This document shows, one piece after another, positions 1-8,510 of a stretch of 64,000 nucleotides of DNA. A program made the position numbers and the translations under genes. The notes below the pieces were generated by a model. That model saw only the letters and a program-made list of their open reading frames with translations, made no database searches and was not told where the DNA came from. Source of the DNA: JAGOEX01 sp964630905 (GTDB lineage: Bacteria; UBP6; UBA1177); the NCBI GenBank assembly GCA_964630905.1, contig CAZVWR010000005.1, forward strand, positions 43,659 through 107,658, written 5' to 3'. The stretch's first letter is position 1; every line of letters begins with the position of its first letter.

Positions 1-1190
1 CTGAAAACGGGGAACACTGTCTTATAACCATGACTGACATCTCAGAACGGAAAAGAATAGAGGAAGGGCTTCAGAAAATTCAGAAACTTGAATCTCTTGG
101 GATCCTTGCCGGCGGAATCGCCCACAATTTCAACAATCTTCTTTGCGGAATATTCGGTTATATAGACATGGCTTACGAATCTTCAACTCAAAAACAGGTC
201 AAAGGTTATCTTTTCGAGGTTCTGAACACTATCGACAGGGCTCGCGGACTGACTCAGCAGCTCCTTACTTTTGCAAAAGGGGGTGCTCCTGTAAAAAAAT
301 ATGATCCCATGCTCCCCTTTTTAAAAGATACTGTTCAATTCGCACTCAGCGGATCAAATGTTTCATGCAACTTTGATCTGCCCGAAGACCTTTGGCCATG
401 CAGTTTTGACAAAAGCCAGATAGAACAGGTTGTCGACAACCTTGTAATTAATGCACGGCAGGCGATGTCAAATGGCGGAACGATCTGGTTTTCAGCAACG
501 AACATTCATCTTTCAGAAAATGAACATCCGTCATTATTACCCGGTGACTACATTAAAATTTCGATCAGAGACTGCGGCACCGGAATATCAAAAGAAACTC
601 TGCCTAAGATATTTGACCCTTATTTCACAACTAAAACAAACGGGGCGGGGCTCGGACTTTCCACAAGCTATTCAATAATAACCCGCCACGAAGGATCAAT
701 TGATGTCAACTCTGAACCGGGGAAAGGAACTGTTTTTAATTTTTATCTGCCGGCTTTAAAAAAAAATGCGGCTCCCGTTCAGGAACCGGATGTGGCAAAA
801 TATGAAGGAACCGGAGTTATACTCGTAATGGATGATGAAGATGTGGTGTTAAAAATAATTACAGAAATGCTTACCGTCATGGGACACACCGCTATATGCA
901 AATCAAACGGCAGTGACGCAGTTGAATTTTTCAAAGATAAAAAAAGGTCCGGCAGAAGAATTGTCGCAATGATATTTGATCTTACTATCCCCGGCGGCAT
1001 GGGAGGAAAAGATGCAGTCAGAGAGATAAGAAAGCTTGACGCCGACATCCCGGTCTTTGTCGCAAGCGGCTATTCTGATGATCCCGTTATGTCAGACCCG
1101 AACGCATACGGCTTTACAGCGAGTATTCATAAGCCATTCAGACTTGCTGAACTTGCTGAAATGCTGAAAAAGAATCTGCACAATGACTGA
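1..1190 (+). CDS. Hybrid sensor histidine kinase with receiver domain (5' end outside window)
   Basis: The reading frame is open from the first bases of the window. The codons before the ATG at 30 read like the end of a PAS domain running into the typical TDISERKR linker, so the true start lies upstream and the ATG at 30 is internal. Counting from that ATG: HisKA phospho-acceptor His32 in GGIAHNFNN; an ATPase domain with N box (DNLVINARQAM) and G boxes (DCGTGI, GAGLGLS); then a C-terminal receiver with an acidic pocket near residue 268, phospho-acceptor Asp317 (MIFDLT) and a conserved Lys in HKPF. It should autophosphorylate and pass phosphate to its own receiver. Signal and output are unknown. 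A gap and a strong promoter separate it from the next operon, so joint regulation is not implied. Confidence 0.9.
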   Translation, partial: ENGEHCLITMTDISERKRIEEGLQKIQKLESLGILAGGIAHNFNNLLCGIFGYIDMAYESSTQKQVKGYLFEVLNTIDRARGLTQQLLTFAKGGAPVKKYDPMLPFLKDTVQFALSGSNVSCNFDLPEDLWPCSFDKSQIEQVVDNLVINARQAMSNGGTIWFSATNIHLSENEHPSLLPGDYIKISIRDCGTGISKETLPKIFDPYFTTKTNGAGLGLSTSYSIITRHEGSIDVNSEPGKGTVFNFYLPALKKNAAPVQEPDVAKYEGTGVILVMDDEDVVLKIITEMLTVMGHTAICKSNGSDAVEFFKDKKRSGRRIVAMIFDLTIPGGMGGKDAVREIRKLDADIPVFVASGYSDDPVMSDPNAYGFTASIHKPFRLAELAEMLKKNLHND

Positions 1191-1268
1191 AGTCCTGCAC
1201 CATGCATCATATAATGTATTAATTTACTACCAATATATTACCAGATTAAACAATTTGTATAAATTTTC

Positions 1269-1297
1269 TTGACATTCCATTTTAAGTGATATATGAT
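1269..1297 (+). promoter_or_regulatory. Strong sigma-70-type promoter of the envelope operon
   Basis: A perfect -35 hexamer TTGACA (1269-1274), a 17-bp spacer and a near-consensus -10 TATGAT (1292-1297). The predicted start is near 1304, about 245 nt before the first gene. No other comparably good promoter was noticed before 15.7 kb. Confidence 0.75.
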
Positions 1298-1303
1298 GGT
1301 CAT

Positions 1304-1548
1304 TGTAATCGCAAAACGATGTGATTAGGTTGCCTCGCTGTCACAGCAGGTGCTGAAAAAAAATGATCGTCACCCTGGTAAACAATTTCTACAGTGACTT
1401 GAAAAATTAATTTTTTCTAAGCTTCCAGATCAATTACATCGCAAATCAATTTACATATTTACATCTTAGTTGCTCAGGCCGTTAAAATCCTGACAACCAA
1501 AATGTTTTACTTAAGTTAAACACACACATTTCCAAAAGGAGAAACTTT
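1304..1548 (+). promoter_or_regulatory. Long structured 5' leader (unassigned)
   Basis: About 245 nt of untranslated leader with several inverted repeats: AATCGC/GTGATT (near 1307-1327); a GCTG/CAGC hairpin near 1337-1348; GTCAC/GTGAC (about 1369-1398); and a 9-bp stem with one bulged C (arms 1469-1478 and 1489-1497, loop 1479-1488). No long U-tract follows the last stem. The leader may control expression as a thermosensor, protein site or riboswitch. It does not match a riboswitch class I can name from the sequence; c-di-GMP-I motifs were looked for and not found. The gene-free stretch 1191-1548 holds only this and the promoter. Confidence 0.4.
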
Positions 1549-4053
1549 ATGAAAAAAATCCAAAACCATTTAAAAACGAACGGCTGGAAGGCCCAAAAGA
1601 GTGCTCCGGAAGGACTTCTTCTTTTTCTTGTCTTCCTGCTGACCATTCAATTGTTTTCATGCGGACAGGTTGTCGGATGGACTGATACTGACGAAACTGC
1701 ACCCTCAGTCAAGTTTGTAACACCCGCTGATGATTCAACAGGCGTTGCACTCAATGCATCTATTTCGGCTACTTTCAGCGAAACGATGGATTCTTCAACA
1801 TTCTCAACAAGCTCTTTTACATTGTTTAAGGGAACAACCGCTGTAACAGGTGCCGTTGTTTATTCCGGTGAAACTGCAATATTCACACCGGGAATCATCC
1901 TTGACCCTGAAACTGAGTATGTCGCAACTGTCACAAACAAAGTCAAAGACCTTGCAGGCAACTTTCTGGCTCAGGATTTTGAGTGGAAATTCACTACAGG
2001 GGAAACGCCCGAAACCGTTCCGCCTGAGGTTATTGCAACAATTCCGTTTGGCGATGCGACAGGCGCTGCTTTAGACACAGAGATTTCAGCAGTGTTCAGT
2101 GAAACAATGAACCCGTTGACAATCACAGAAAACAACTTCACATTGCTTGATGGAACAACTCCTGTCGAAGGTACTGTGAGCTATGTCGGCGTTACTGCAA
2201 CTTTTGTACCGGAAAACAATCTTGATCAGAACAAACTTTACACAGCGACCATTCATACCGGAGTTACAGATATTGCCGGAAATGGAATGACTGACAATTA
2301 CACATGGAGCTTTACAACAGGCGACACCATTGATGATGTCCGTCCTGAAATAACCTCAACTTTTCCAAAAGACGGGGATATTGAAATTACATTGGATTCT
2401 ACTGTTTCCGCTATATTCAGTGAAGCGATGAATCCGCTTACCATTAATAGTGCAACATTCATATTGAAATACGGCACAACTATTATTGAAGGTTCAATCT
2501 TCATTATAGGAAACAGAGTGGTCTTTGATCCCGAAAACGATCTTATGGCTGAAACAGAATATACAGCCACTGTAACAAGTCTGGTGACTGATCTTGCAGG
2601 CAACACTATGGAAGATGATTTTGTCTGGAAATTTACAACAGGGAAAGACTTAACGCTCCTTCCTCCGGTAATAATCTCAACGATCCCGTTAGATGAAGCA
2701 ATAGATGTTTCAATTGATACAGATATTTCAGCAGAGTTCAGCAAAGAAATGGATATACTTACCATAACCGATCTGACATTCTTAGTAACTGATGATTTGC
2801 TCGCACCAGTTGACGGCATAGTTGCTTACGATGTACTTACAAAGACAGCTACATTCACTCCCGATAACGATCTTGAACTTGATACCGAATACACAGTAAC
2901 TATCACAACCGGTGTAGAAGATTTAGCCGGAATTGCAATGGAAATGGATTTCGTCTGGACATTCACAACAGATACCGCACCTACCGTGATCTCAACGATC
3001 CCGTTAGACGGAGCAACAGATGTTGCAATTGACACAGAGATTTCCGCAGAGTTCAGTGAAGACATGAACGGACTTACCATAACCGATATGACATTCCTTG
3101 TAACTGACGATTCGCTCGCCTCAGTTGACGGTATGGTCGATTACGATGCACTCACAAAAACCGTAACATTCACTCCCGACAGCGATCTTCTTCTTGATAC
3201 TGAATACACTGCCACGATCACAGCAGATGTAGAAAATCTTACAGGAACTTCAATGGAAATGGATTTCGTCTGGACATTCAGCACCGGTGCCGGCACAGTT
3301 GACCTTAAACTAATCAGTCCGTTTGCAATTGCATCTGCGGCGGGAATTGACAACACAGGTGCTACCCATATCAACGGTGATGTCGTTCTCGATCCTAACT
3401 TTACATGCAACGATGTTCCAGGTGTTCATGACGGCGGCTTCGGGCTTTGCGATGGAAAAGCTCCGACTATTAACGGAACCGTTATAACCAACCAGTATCC
3501 TGATACAGTGACTTCAGCGGCGATCCTTGCCGATTTGACGGCGGCATATCTGAGCATTATGAAAGCTAACCTTCCCGGTGCCATTGTTCTTGGATGCGGC
3601 ACTATCGGAAGCAACGGTGACGCAGGTGCTCTCATAGGTTGTGCAGGCAACTCCACTCTCGCTCCGGGAGTATATATCTCATCATCAGATTCTTCGATCG
3701 GTATAACAGGAATTCTTACTCTTGACGGTCAGGGCGACAACAATGCCGAATTCATTTTTCAGGCACCGTCATCCACACTTGTAACAGCATCCGGTGCGGC
3801 AGGGTTCCCTCTTAGTGAGATCAGGCTGATAAACGGCGCAAGGGCATCCAATGTCTGGTGGCAGGTTGGAAGTTCTGCAACTATCGGAGCTTACTCAATT
3901 TTTCAGGGCAATATCCTTGCAGACTCAAGCATAACCATGGAAACCGGAGCCACATCATGCGGAAGACTGCTTGCAGGAGCATTTACAACAAGCGGTGCTT
4001 TTATATTTGACTCGAATCTTGTTTCAGTACCCGGCAACGGATGTCCTAAATAA
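1549..4053 (+). CDS. Lipoprotein with five Ig-like (Big_5) domains and C-terminal DUF3494 ice-binding-like domain
   Basis: An 834-residue exported lipoprotein with lipobox LFSC (Cys38) after a hydrophobic stretch; GGAG lies 7 bases before the ATG. Five repeats of about 105-110 residues follow (roughly 45-583), each opening with a STIPLDxATDVxxxTxISAxFSE-like strand and ending in a WxFTT-like strand, the SbsA/Big_5 Ig-like pattern. Residues 585-834 match DUF3494: SPFAIASAAGIDNTG, GDVVLDP, APGVYISS, TLDGQGD, NVWWQVGSSATIGAYS and a GxILADSSITM core. Known DUF3494 proteins are beta-solenoid ice-binding or ice-adhesion proteins, though not every member binds ice. The Ig stack would hold the domain away from the membrane. 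It is the first gene of the long operon and closely related to the genes at 11917 and 16203. Confidence 0.88.
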   Translation: MKKIQNHLKTNGWKAQKSAPEGLLLFLVFLLTIQLFSCGQVVGWTDTDETAPSVKFVTPADDSTGVALNASISATFSETMDSSTFSTSSFTLFKGTTAVTGAVVYSGETAIFTPGIILDPETEYVATVTNKVKDLAGNFLAQDFEWKFTTGETPETVPPEVIATIPFGDATGAALDTEISAVFSETMNPLTITENNFTLLDGTTPVEGTVSYVGVTATFVPENNLDQNKLYTATIHTGVTDIAGNGMTDNYTWSFTTGDTIDDVRPEITSTFPKDGDIEITLDSTVSAIFSEAMNPLTINSATFILKYGTTIIEGSIFIIGNRVVFDPENDLMAETEYTATVTSLVTDLAGNTMEDDFVWKFTTGKDLTLLPPVIISTIPLDEAIDVSIDTDISAEFSKEMDILTITDLTFLVTDDLLAPVDGIVAYDVLTKTATFTPDNDLELDTEYTVTITTGVEDLAGIAMEMDFVWTFTTDTAPTVISTIPLDGATDVAIDTEISAEFSEDMNGLTITDMTFLVTDDSLASVDGMVDYDALTKTVTFTPDSDLLLDTEYTATITADVENLTGTSMEMDFVWTFSTGAGTVDLKLISPFAIASAAGIDNTGATHINGDVVLDPNFTCNDVPGVHDGGFGLCDGKAPTINGTVITNQYPDTVTSAAILADLTAAYLSIMKANLPGAIVLGCGTIGSNGDAGALIGCAGNSTLAPGVYISSSDSSIGITGILTLDGQGDNNAEFIFQAPSSTLVTASGAAGFPLSEIRLINGARASNVWWQVGSSATIGAYSIFQGNILADSSITMETGATSCGRLLAGAFTTSGAFIFDSNLVSVPGNGCPK

Positions 4054-4130
4054 TGGAGACAAGAAATGAAAAACACAGGAATTTTAAAGGAATGTGCATA
4101 TCTGACAATAAATTTTTTAAGGAGAAACCA

Positions 4131-5297
4131 ATGAGATTTACAATCATTATGGCCATCTGTCTTTCTGTGCTGTTTGCATGGAAAACAGCAACGGCAACTG
4201 AATTCACTCTGCACACAGAGACAGCCGCAGCCTTCTGGGTTGACGAACCGCAATCCGACAGGTTCACCCCGGGATTCTACATAGCCCTCAGACCGGGTAT
4301 GACACTGAATCGCTTTGTAGCTTTACAGTGGTCATACGCATTTCTGATCACCAAAGCTAAAGAGGGTTTCAACGAGAATGGGTCGGCGCATTTTCTTTTA
4401 AGCGGAGTGCGCCTTCGACCCCTCGCCTCGTTTCAATCAGCAGAAAAACATTTAGGCGGACTGTTTGTTGATTTCAATCTCGGATATGTCAGGACAGGAG
4501 ATCTCAACCGCTTCGGCTTTGATGCCGGTGTCGGCTATGCTATTCAGATGGCACCATGGGTATCTCTGGGTCCTGTCCTCCGTTATTCTCAGATCATACA
4601 ACCCGACAACAACTACGACCAGAATTCCGAGGATGCACACCTGATCACTCTGGGTTTTGACATTACATTCGGAACTTCAAAAAAAGAAAAAGCGACAGAA
4701 GCATATGAATGTCCTGAAGCACCGAAATGTGTTCCGGAAAGAGTGTATATAAACACCGAGAAAAAAGAGATCGTATATGTTGAGAAAGCTCTTCCATATT
4801 ATGTGCCGTGTGATGACGCAGATACTGACGGAGTATGCGATGATGATGACAGATGTCCCGACAAAATAGGTCCTGTCGCCACATTCGGATGTCCTGTCAA
4901 TCCTTGCAGCGGAGATTCACTGCTGCTTCTTGTTCAGTTTAATCAGGACAGCGACAAGCTTCCCCCTTCTATGTACGAAGCACAGACAATGTATCCGATC
5001 CTTGATGAAATTGCCGCAGTTATTGCTCAAGATGAAGAATGCCGTGTCTGCATCATAGGATACGCTTCCGAAGAAGGAGCAAAAATACACAACAAGGAAC
5101 TCAGCAAAAAGAGAGCCGCATCTGTCAAAGATTATCTTGTAAAAAAAGGTGTCGCAGAAGAAAAACTGCCGTCAATAGGCATGGGCGAAAAGTGTCAGCT
5201 TATTCCTGAAACCACAAATGTTCTTAACCGCAGAGTCGAATTCCGCAGACTTAAAGAAGGACAGAAATGTCCCAACGATTGTTCCGTAAATAGATAA
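4131..5297 (+). CDS. OmpA-family outer-membrane protein with TSP3-type calcium loop
   Basis: 388 residues. The frame is open back to 4053, but the ATG at 4131 is preferred because AAGGAGA precedes it and a signal peptide (MRFTIIMAICLSVLFAW..ATA) follows. The N-terminal half alternates aromatic and polar residues as an eight-strand-type beta barrel does. An acidic thrombospondin-type-3 segment (DADTDGVCDDDDRCPD) leads to a C-terminal OmpA domain, normally peptidoglycan-binding, with NKELSKKRAASVKDYL and a terminal NRRVEF motif. The domain is Cys-rich for its family. It probably links outer membrane and cell wall. It lies 77 bp after the first Ig/DUF3494 gene and 24 bp before the next. Confidence 0.82.
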   Translation: MRFTIIMAICLSVLFAWKTATATEFTLHTETAAAFWVDEPQSDRFTPGFYIALRPGMTLNRFVALQWSYAFLITKAKEGFNENGSAHFLLSGVRLRPLASFQSAEKHLGGLFVDFNLGYVRTGDLNRFGFDAGVGYAIQMAPWVSLGPVLRYSQIIQPDNNYDQNSEDAHLITLGFDITFGTSKKEKATEAYECPEAPKCVPERVYINTEKKEIVYVEKALPYYVPCDDADTDGVCDDDDRCPDKIGPVATFGCPVNPCSGDSLLLLVQFNQDSDKLPPSMYEAQTMYPILDEIAAVIAQDEECRVCIIGYASEEGAKIHNKELSKKRAASVKDYLVKKGVAEEKLPSIGMGEKCQLIPETTNVLNRRVEFRRLKEGQKCPNDCSVNR

Positions 5298-5321
5298 ACA
5301 TTTTTAAAAAGGAGAAATCAC

Positions 5322-5468
5322 ATGTTATGGACAGTAGCAATCACTATGATCGTCCTCTGGGCGCTCGGACTGATAACATCTTATACTTTCGGCGGATTTA
5401 TTCATATCCTGCTTGTTGCCGGATTGATAGTAATAATTGTCCGGCTTATAACCGGAAGAAACAACTAA
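5322..5468 (+). CDS. Small lmo0937-family membrane protein
   Basis: 48 residues (MLWTVAITMIVLWALGLITS...RLITGRNN) with two hydrophobic helices split by a TSYTFGGFIH turn and a basic tail. The pattern and length match the lmo0937 family of two-helix membrane peptides, widespread and often near stress genes; function unknown. AAAGGAG lies upstream of the ATG. It sits 24 bp after the OmpA gene and 11 bp before the next lipoprotein. Confidence 0.8.
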   Translation: MLWTVAITMIVLWALGLITSYTFGGFIHILLVAGLIVIIVRLITGRNN

Positions 5469-5479
5469 AGGAGAAAAAA

Positions 5480-5875
5480 ATGAAAAACATTACAGGAATC
5501 AACATCACTTTCTTTGTTATAGCTTTTTCAGCTTTGACAATTATAGCCGGATGTGCAAGTGCACCTCTTAACACCGAAGAATCAACATCAAGCATCCGGG
5601 CAGCGGAGGAAGCTGGAGCCGCAAAAGTTCCAAAGGCGTCACTTCACTTAAAACTTGCAAAGGAAGAACTCATCCTTGCAAAAAGGTATGAAGCGAAAAG
5701 TGAAATGCCGAAAGCACAGTCAATGCTTCTTAGATCTGAAACTGATGCAGAGCTTGCGCTTATTCTTGCCAGAGAAGATGCTGAAAAATCAAAGTCCCGT
5801 GCTGAACTGGAAAATGTGCGACTTCTCAAAAAAGAGAATCAGAGACCATCTGAAAACACTAAAAGTAATAACTAA
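5480..5875 (+). CDS. DUF4398-type lipoprotein, short
   Basis: 131 residues; start chosen at the ATG after AAAGGAG, where a signal peptide with lipobox IAGC (Cys25) begins. The mature part is a charged helical segment (AGAAKVPKASLHLKLAKEELILAK) typical of DUF4398, a helical hairpin found next to or fused with OmpA domains. It resembles the N-terminal half of the next gene without the OmpA part, so the pair may be a split and a fused version of one scaffold. Its stop overlaps the region just before the next start. Function unknown beyond an envelope location. Confidence 0.7.
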   Translation: MKNITGINITFFVIAFSALTIIAGCASAPLNTEESTSSIRAAEEAGAAKVPKASLHLKLAKEELILAKRYEAKSEMPKAQSMLLRSETDAELALILAREDAEKSKSRAELENVRLLKKENQRPSENTKSNN

Positions 5876-5886
5876 TGGAGAATATT

Positions 5887-6900
5887 ATGAAGAAAATGAA
5901 CTTGTTGATCTTTATCATCGTTGCAGGTCTTTTTGCAGGCTGTGCAACTGCGACACCGAAAGAACTGGTAAATGCCAGAAATGCATATGATCATGCGAAT
6001 AACAGCATTGCGGCAGACATTGCTCCTGCGGAACTTCATGTTGCAAAAACAGCACTTGATGAAGCTGAGAAGTCTTTTAAAAATGATCCCAAATCATTTA
6101 CAACCAAAGATCTTGCCTATATTGCTCAAAGAAAAGCTGAAATAGCGGAAGCAACTGCCTCTATCATTTTAGAACAGAAAAAACAGGAGCTTGCAAAAGC
6201 CGATTTTCTCAATATCCAGTCTATCGTTGTTGCAAGAACCAAAAAGGATCTTGATACAACACGCGATGCTCTTGCCGCTTCAGAATTCAACACCGAAATT
6301 TCACAGCGGGACCTTAACCAGTCAGAATCGGCACTCGCCGCATCAGAACTTGACGGAAACATCGCCAGAGCAAACTTGAGTCAAAGCGAAATTGCTCTTG
6401 CGAAATCTGAACACGGTGCAAAAATGACACAAGATCAGCTCGCAACAGAAAAAGAGGCAAGACTTGCGGCAGAAAAAAGGGCAACAGACGCACAGGCGGC
6501 GTTAGCCAAACTTGCCGCAGTCAAAAATGAACCCCGCGGAATGGTCATCACAATTTCAGGAAGCGTACTCTTTGCATCAAACCAGACCATTCTTCTTCCA
6601 TCTGCCAAAGAAAAGCTGAATGAAATAGCCGATGTACTGCTCACCACAAGAGAAAGGCATCTTGTAATTGAAGGACACACCGATTCTCAGGGGTCTGACA
6701 GTTTTAATATGGATCTGTCGCAACGAAGAGCCGATGCAGTCCGCAGCTATCTTGTGGAAAAGGGTTACGAAGGGGACCTTGTTGTAGCTAAAGGACTTGG
6801 CGAAACGAATCCTGTCGGCAACAACAACAGTGCGGAAGGCCGTGCCAACAACCGCCGTGTCGAGATAATAATTGAAAAAGAATTACAAACTTCAAGATAA
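5887..6900 (+). CDS. OmpA/Pal-like lipoprotein with DUF4398 and coiled coil
   Basis: 337 residues from the ATG at 5887, chosen over 5875 because GGAG sits 6 bases upstream and a lipobox LFAGC (Cys19) follows. A DUF4398-like helical region (about 25-100) is followed by a long Ala/Glu-rich coiled coil with near-repeats (ALAASEFNTEISQRDLNQSE / ALAASELDGNIARANLSQSE) and an OmpA domain (about 220-335) with GHTDSQGS, LSQRRADAVRSYL and NNRRVEI. It is probably anchored in a membrane by lipid and bound to peptidoglycan. Direct neighbour of a related lipoprotein. Confidence 0.85.
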   Translation: MKKMNLLIFIIVAGLFAGCATATPKELVNARNAYDHANNSIAADIAPAELHVAKTALDEAEKSFKNDPKSFTTKDLAYIAQRKAEIAEATASIILEQKKQELAKADFLNIQSIVVARTKKDLDTTRDALAASEFNTEISQRDLNQSESALAASELDGNIARANLSQSEIALAKSEHGAKMTQDQLATEKEARLAAEKRATDAQAALAKLAAVKNEPRGMVITISGSVLFASNQTILLPSAKEKLNEIADVLLTTRERHLVIEGHTDSQGSDSFNMDLSQRRADAVRSYLVEKGYEGDLVVAKGLGETNPVGNNNSAEGRANNRRVEIIIEKELQTSR

Positions 6901-6912
6901 AAGGAAATTTTT

Positions 6913-7266
6913 ATGAAAAAACTTATGTGTATATGTATGACTCCCCTGTTTGCAATTATAACTATTCTTTTCTCATCAGCTTTGATGATGTCAAGTTGCG
7001 AGGCGGCAGACAACTTTGATTCCCGTGTCGCCTGCCACGAATACTGCTCAAAGAAATTTGACTGCAATGATAAAGATCCCTCTCTTTCTGAAACAGATGA
7101 CTGTGTTGATTCATGCAGAAATTCCATTGAAGACAACTGCGGCAACGAGCATCAGGCTGATGCAAACGACAAAATTGGAGAGTGTGTTGACAAAAGCTGT
7201 GTCGATTTCTGGTTGTGTATGAATTTTGAAGTTGCACCGGAATGTTTTGATTTTGTAGGTAATTAA
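6913..7266 (+). CDS. Small Cys-rich exported protein
   Basis: 117 residues. A hydrophobic leader ends in MMSSC (Cys29), a plausible lipobox. The mature part has ten further cysteines (CHEYCSKKFDC, CVDSCRNSIEDNC, CVDKSC, WLC, PEC), suggesting a disulfide-stabilised fold outside the cytoplasm. No family recognised. AAGGA precedes the ATG and it lies 12 bp after the OmpA lipoprotein. Confidence 0.6.
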   Translation: MKKLMCICMTPLFAIITILFSSALMMSSCEAADNFDSRVACHEYCSKKFDCNDKDPSLSETDDCVDSCRNSIEDNCGNEHQADANDKIGECVDKSCVDFWLCMNFEVAPECFDFVGN

Positions 7267-7309
7267 AATGTTGAAGAAGATTAATAAAACAAAAAATTAG
7301 GAGAAGACC

Positions 7310-7801
7310 ATGTTTAAGAAACACATCATTATGCTTGTTGCAACAGCACTGATTATCGGTGGATTTGTAACAGGCTGCGACTTTTTCAGCGGCAAATCGA
7401 ATGCTACAAAGTCACTAGACAAGCTTCAAGCTGAACTTGTTGAAGCAAAAGAAAAGAAAGCTGAAGCGGCAGAAGAAAAGGCAAATTCAGACTACACCTA
7501 CGCTCAGAGAATGATCTTTATCGCTGATATGAAACAGGAACTGACCAAAATCCAGAGTGATATTGATAAGCTTTCCGAAAGAGTCGCCAGATCCAAAGGC
7601 GAAGCAAAAGATTCCTGGGAAAAAAGACTCAATGCCGTGCGTGAAGAACTGGAACTGACAAAATCAAAAATAGATGACGCACAAAATGCCAATGAATCCG
7701 GCTGGGAAGATGTAAAGAGAGGTTTCAGGAAAGCCAACGACAACTTGAAAAAATCTTTTGAGAATACGCGTCAGTGGCTGAGTGATAAAATAGAACCTTA
7801 A
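7310..7801 (+). CDS. Coiled-coil lipoprotein
   Basis: 163 residues with lipobox VTGC (Cys23, Asp at +2). The rest is nearly all charged heptad-like helix (about 35-160), ending in a W-containing amphipathic segment (WEDVKRGFRKANDNLKKSFENTRQWL). That end resembles the shorter cytoplasmic-type coiled-coil protein encoded next, so the two may share ancestry as exported and non-exported versions. Possible membrane-stabilising or stress role by analogy with sll1863-type proteins; not provable here. Confidence 0.65.
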   Translation: MFKKHIIMLVATALIIGGFVTGCDFFSGKSNATKSLDKLQAELVEAKEKKAEAAEEKANSDYTYAQRMIFIADMKQELTKIQSDIDKLSERVARSKGEAKDSWEKRLNAVREELELTKSKIDDAQNANESGWEDVKRGFRKANDNLKKSFENTRQWLSDKIEP

Positions 7802-7824
7802 CAAACTTAGAAAGGAGATTCGAC

Positions 7825-8103
7825 ATGAAGAAAATGAATGAACAGATCGGAAAAATGGAAGGTCAGCTTAAACATTGGGGATCAAAACTTGATGACCTTG
7901 TTGCAAAAGCGGAAAAGGCCGACAATGATGCAAAGAACACTTATTACAAACAGATCGACAGTTTGAAAGCAAAGTATCATGCTGCTCAGTCAAAACTTGA
8001 TGAAGTCAAAAAAGGAGGTCATGAAAAGTGGGAAGGATTTAAATCGGATGTTGAGCTCGCATGGAAAGATCTTGAAAATGCATTCAAAGGGCTGAAAGAT
8101 TAA
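7825..8103 (+). CDS. Small coiled-coil protein (sll1863 stress-protein-like)
   Basis: 92 residues with no signal peptide, entirely helical and lysine-rich, with an amphipathic C-terminus (WEGFKSDVELAWKDLENAFKGLK). The layout resembles sll1863-type stress-response proteins. GAAAGGAG precedes the ATG. A close paralogue lies at 15814, in the partial second copy of the cluster. Confidence 0.65.
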   Translation: MKKMNEQIGKMEGQLKHWGSKLDDLVAKAEKADNDAKNTYYKQIDSLKAKYHAAQSKLDEVKKGGHEKWEGFKSDVELAWKDLENAFKGLKD

Positions 8104-8120
8104 CAGGAAGGAGCTTGAAA

Positions 8121-8510
8121 ATGGAAAACTGGCAGTTGGCATTAATTATTCTGGCGGCAGTATTGGTCGGTGCCGCAATCCCTGTATTTATTATGGCGTG
8201 CAGAGCATTTTATCGTGCCGGCAAAGAAATTTCACAGATAGGAGAACGGCTTATGAATCTTCTGTCTTCGGCGGAAATAATTACAGACAGATTTGAAGTT
8301 ATGACCCGCGGCATTAAAGAAGGTGAAACAGATATTGCAGATCTCATTAAATCTGCTGGGAACCTTTCACGCGGAATCAACAGAAACATGAAAATAATAA
8401 ATATCTTTTCGACCTTTCTGCTTTCTGCAGGAGCAGCGGTTACTGCCTTTGTTAAAAATAAAATTCCGCCTGAGGAAGCTACGGAGCCGGTCAATGACAC
8501 TGAAAAATAA
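8121..8510 (+). CDS. Small membrane-anchored helical protein (DUF948-like)
   Basis: 129 residues from the ATG at 8121, preferred over a TTG at 8115 because AAGGAG lies at proper distance. An N-terminal membrane helix (LALIILAAVLVGAAIPVFIM) is followed by a helical region and a second hydrophobic stretch near 92-108. The layout resembles DUF948/YtxG-type general-stress membrane proteins. The end overlaps the next gene by 17 bp, which suggests translational coupling to the permease. Confidence 0.55.
   Translation: MENWQLALIILAAVLVGAAIPVFIMACRAFYRAGKEISQIGERLMNLLSSAEIITDRFEVMTRGIKEGETDIADLIKSAGNLSRGINRNMKIINIFSTFLLSAGAAVTAFVKNKIPPEEATEPVNDTEK

Noticed and set aside
1304..1400. c-di-GMP-I riboswitch in the operon leader
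   Set aside because: Only isolated GCAAA matches; the tetraloop receptor and conserved core segments are missing.
2298..3410. Opposite-strand reading frames in the Ig-repeat genes (also at 12606-14987)
   Set aside because: Mirror images of the repeated modules with valine/serine-rich nonsense composition and no RBS.
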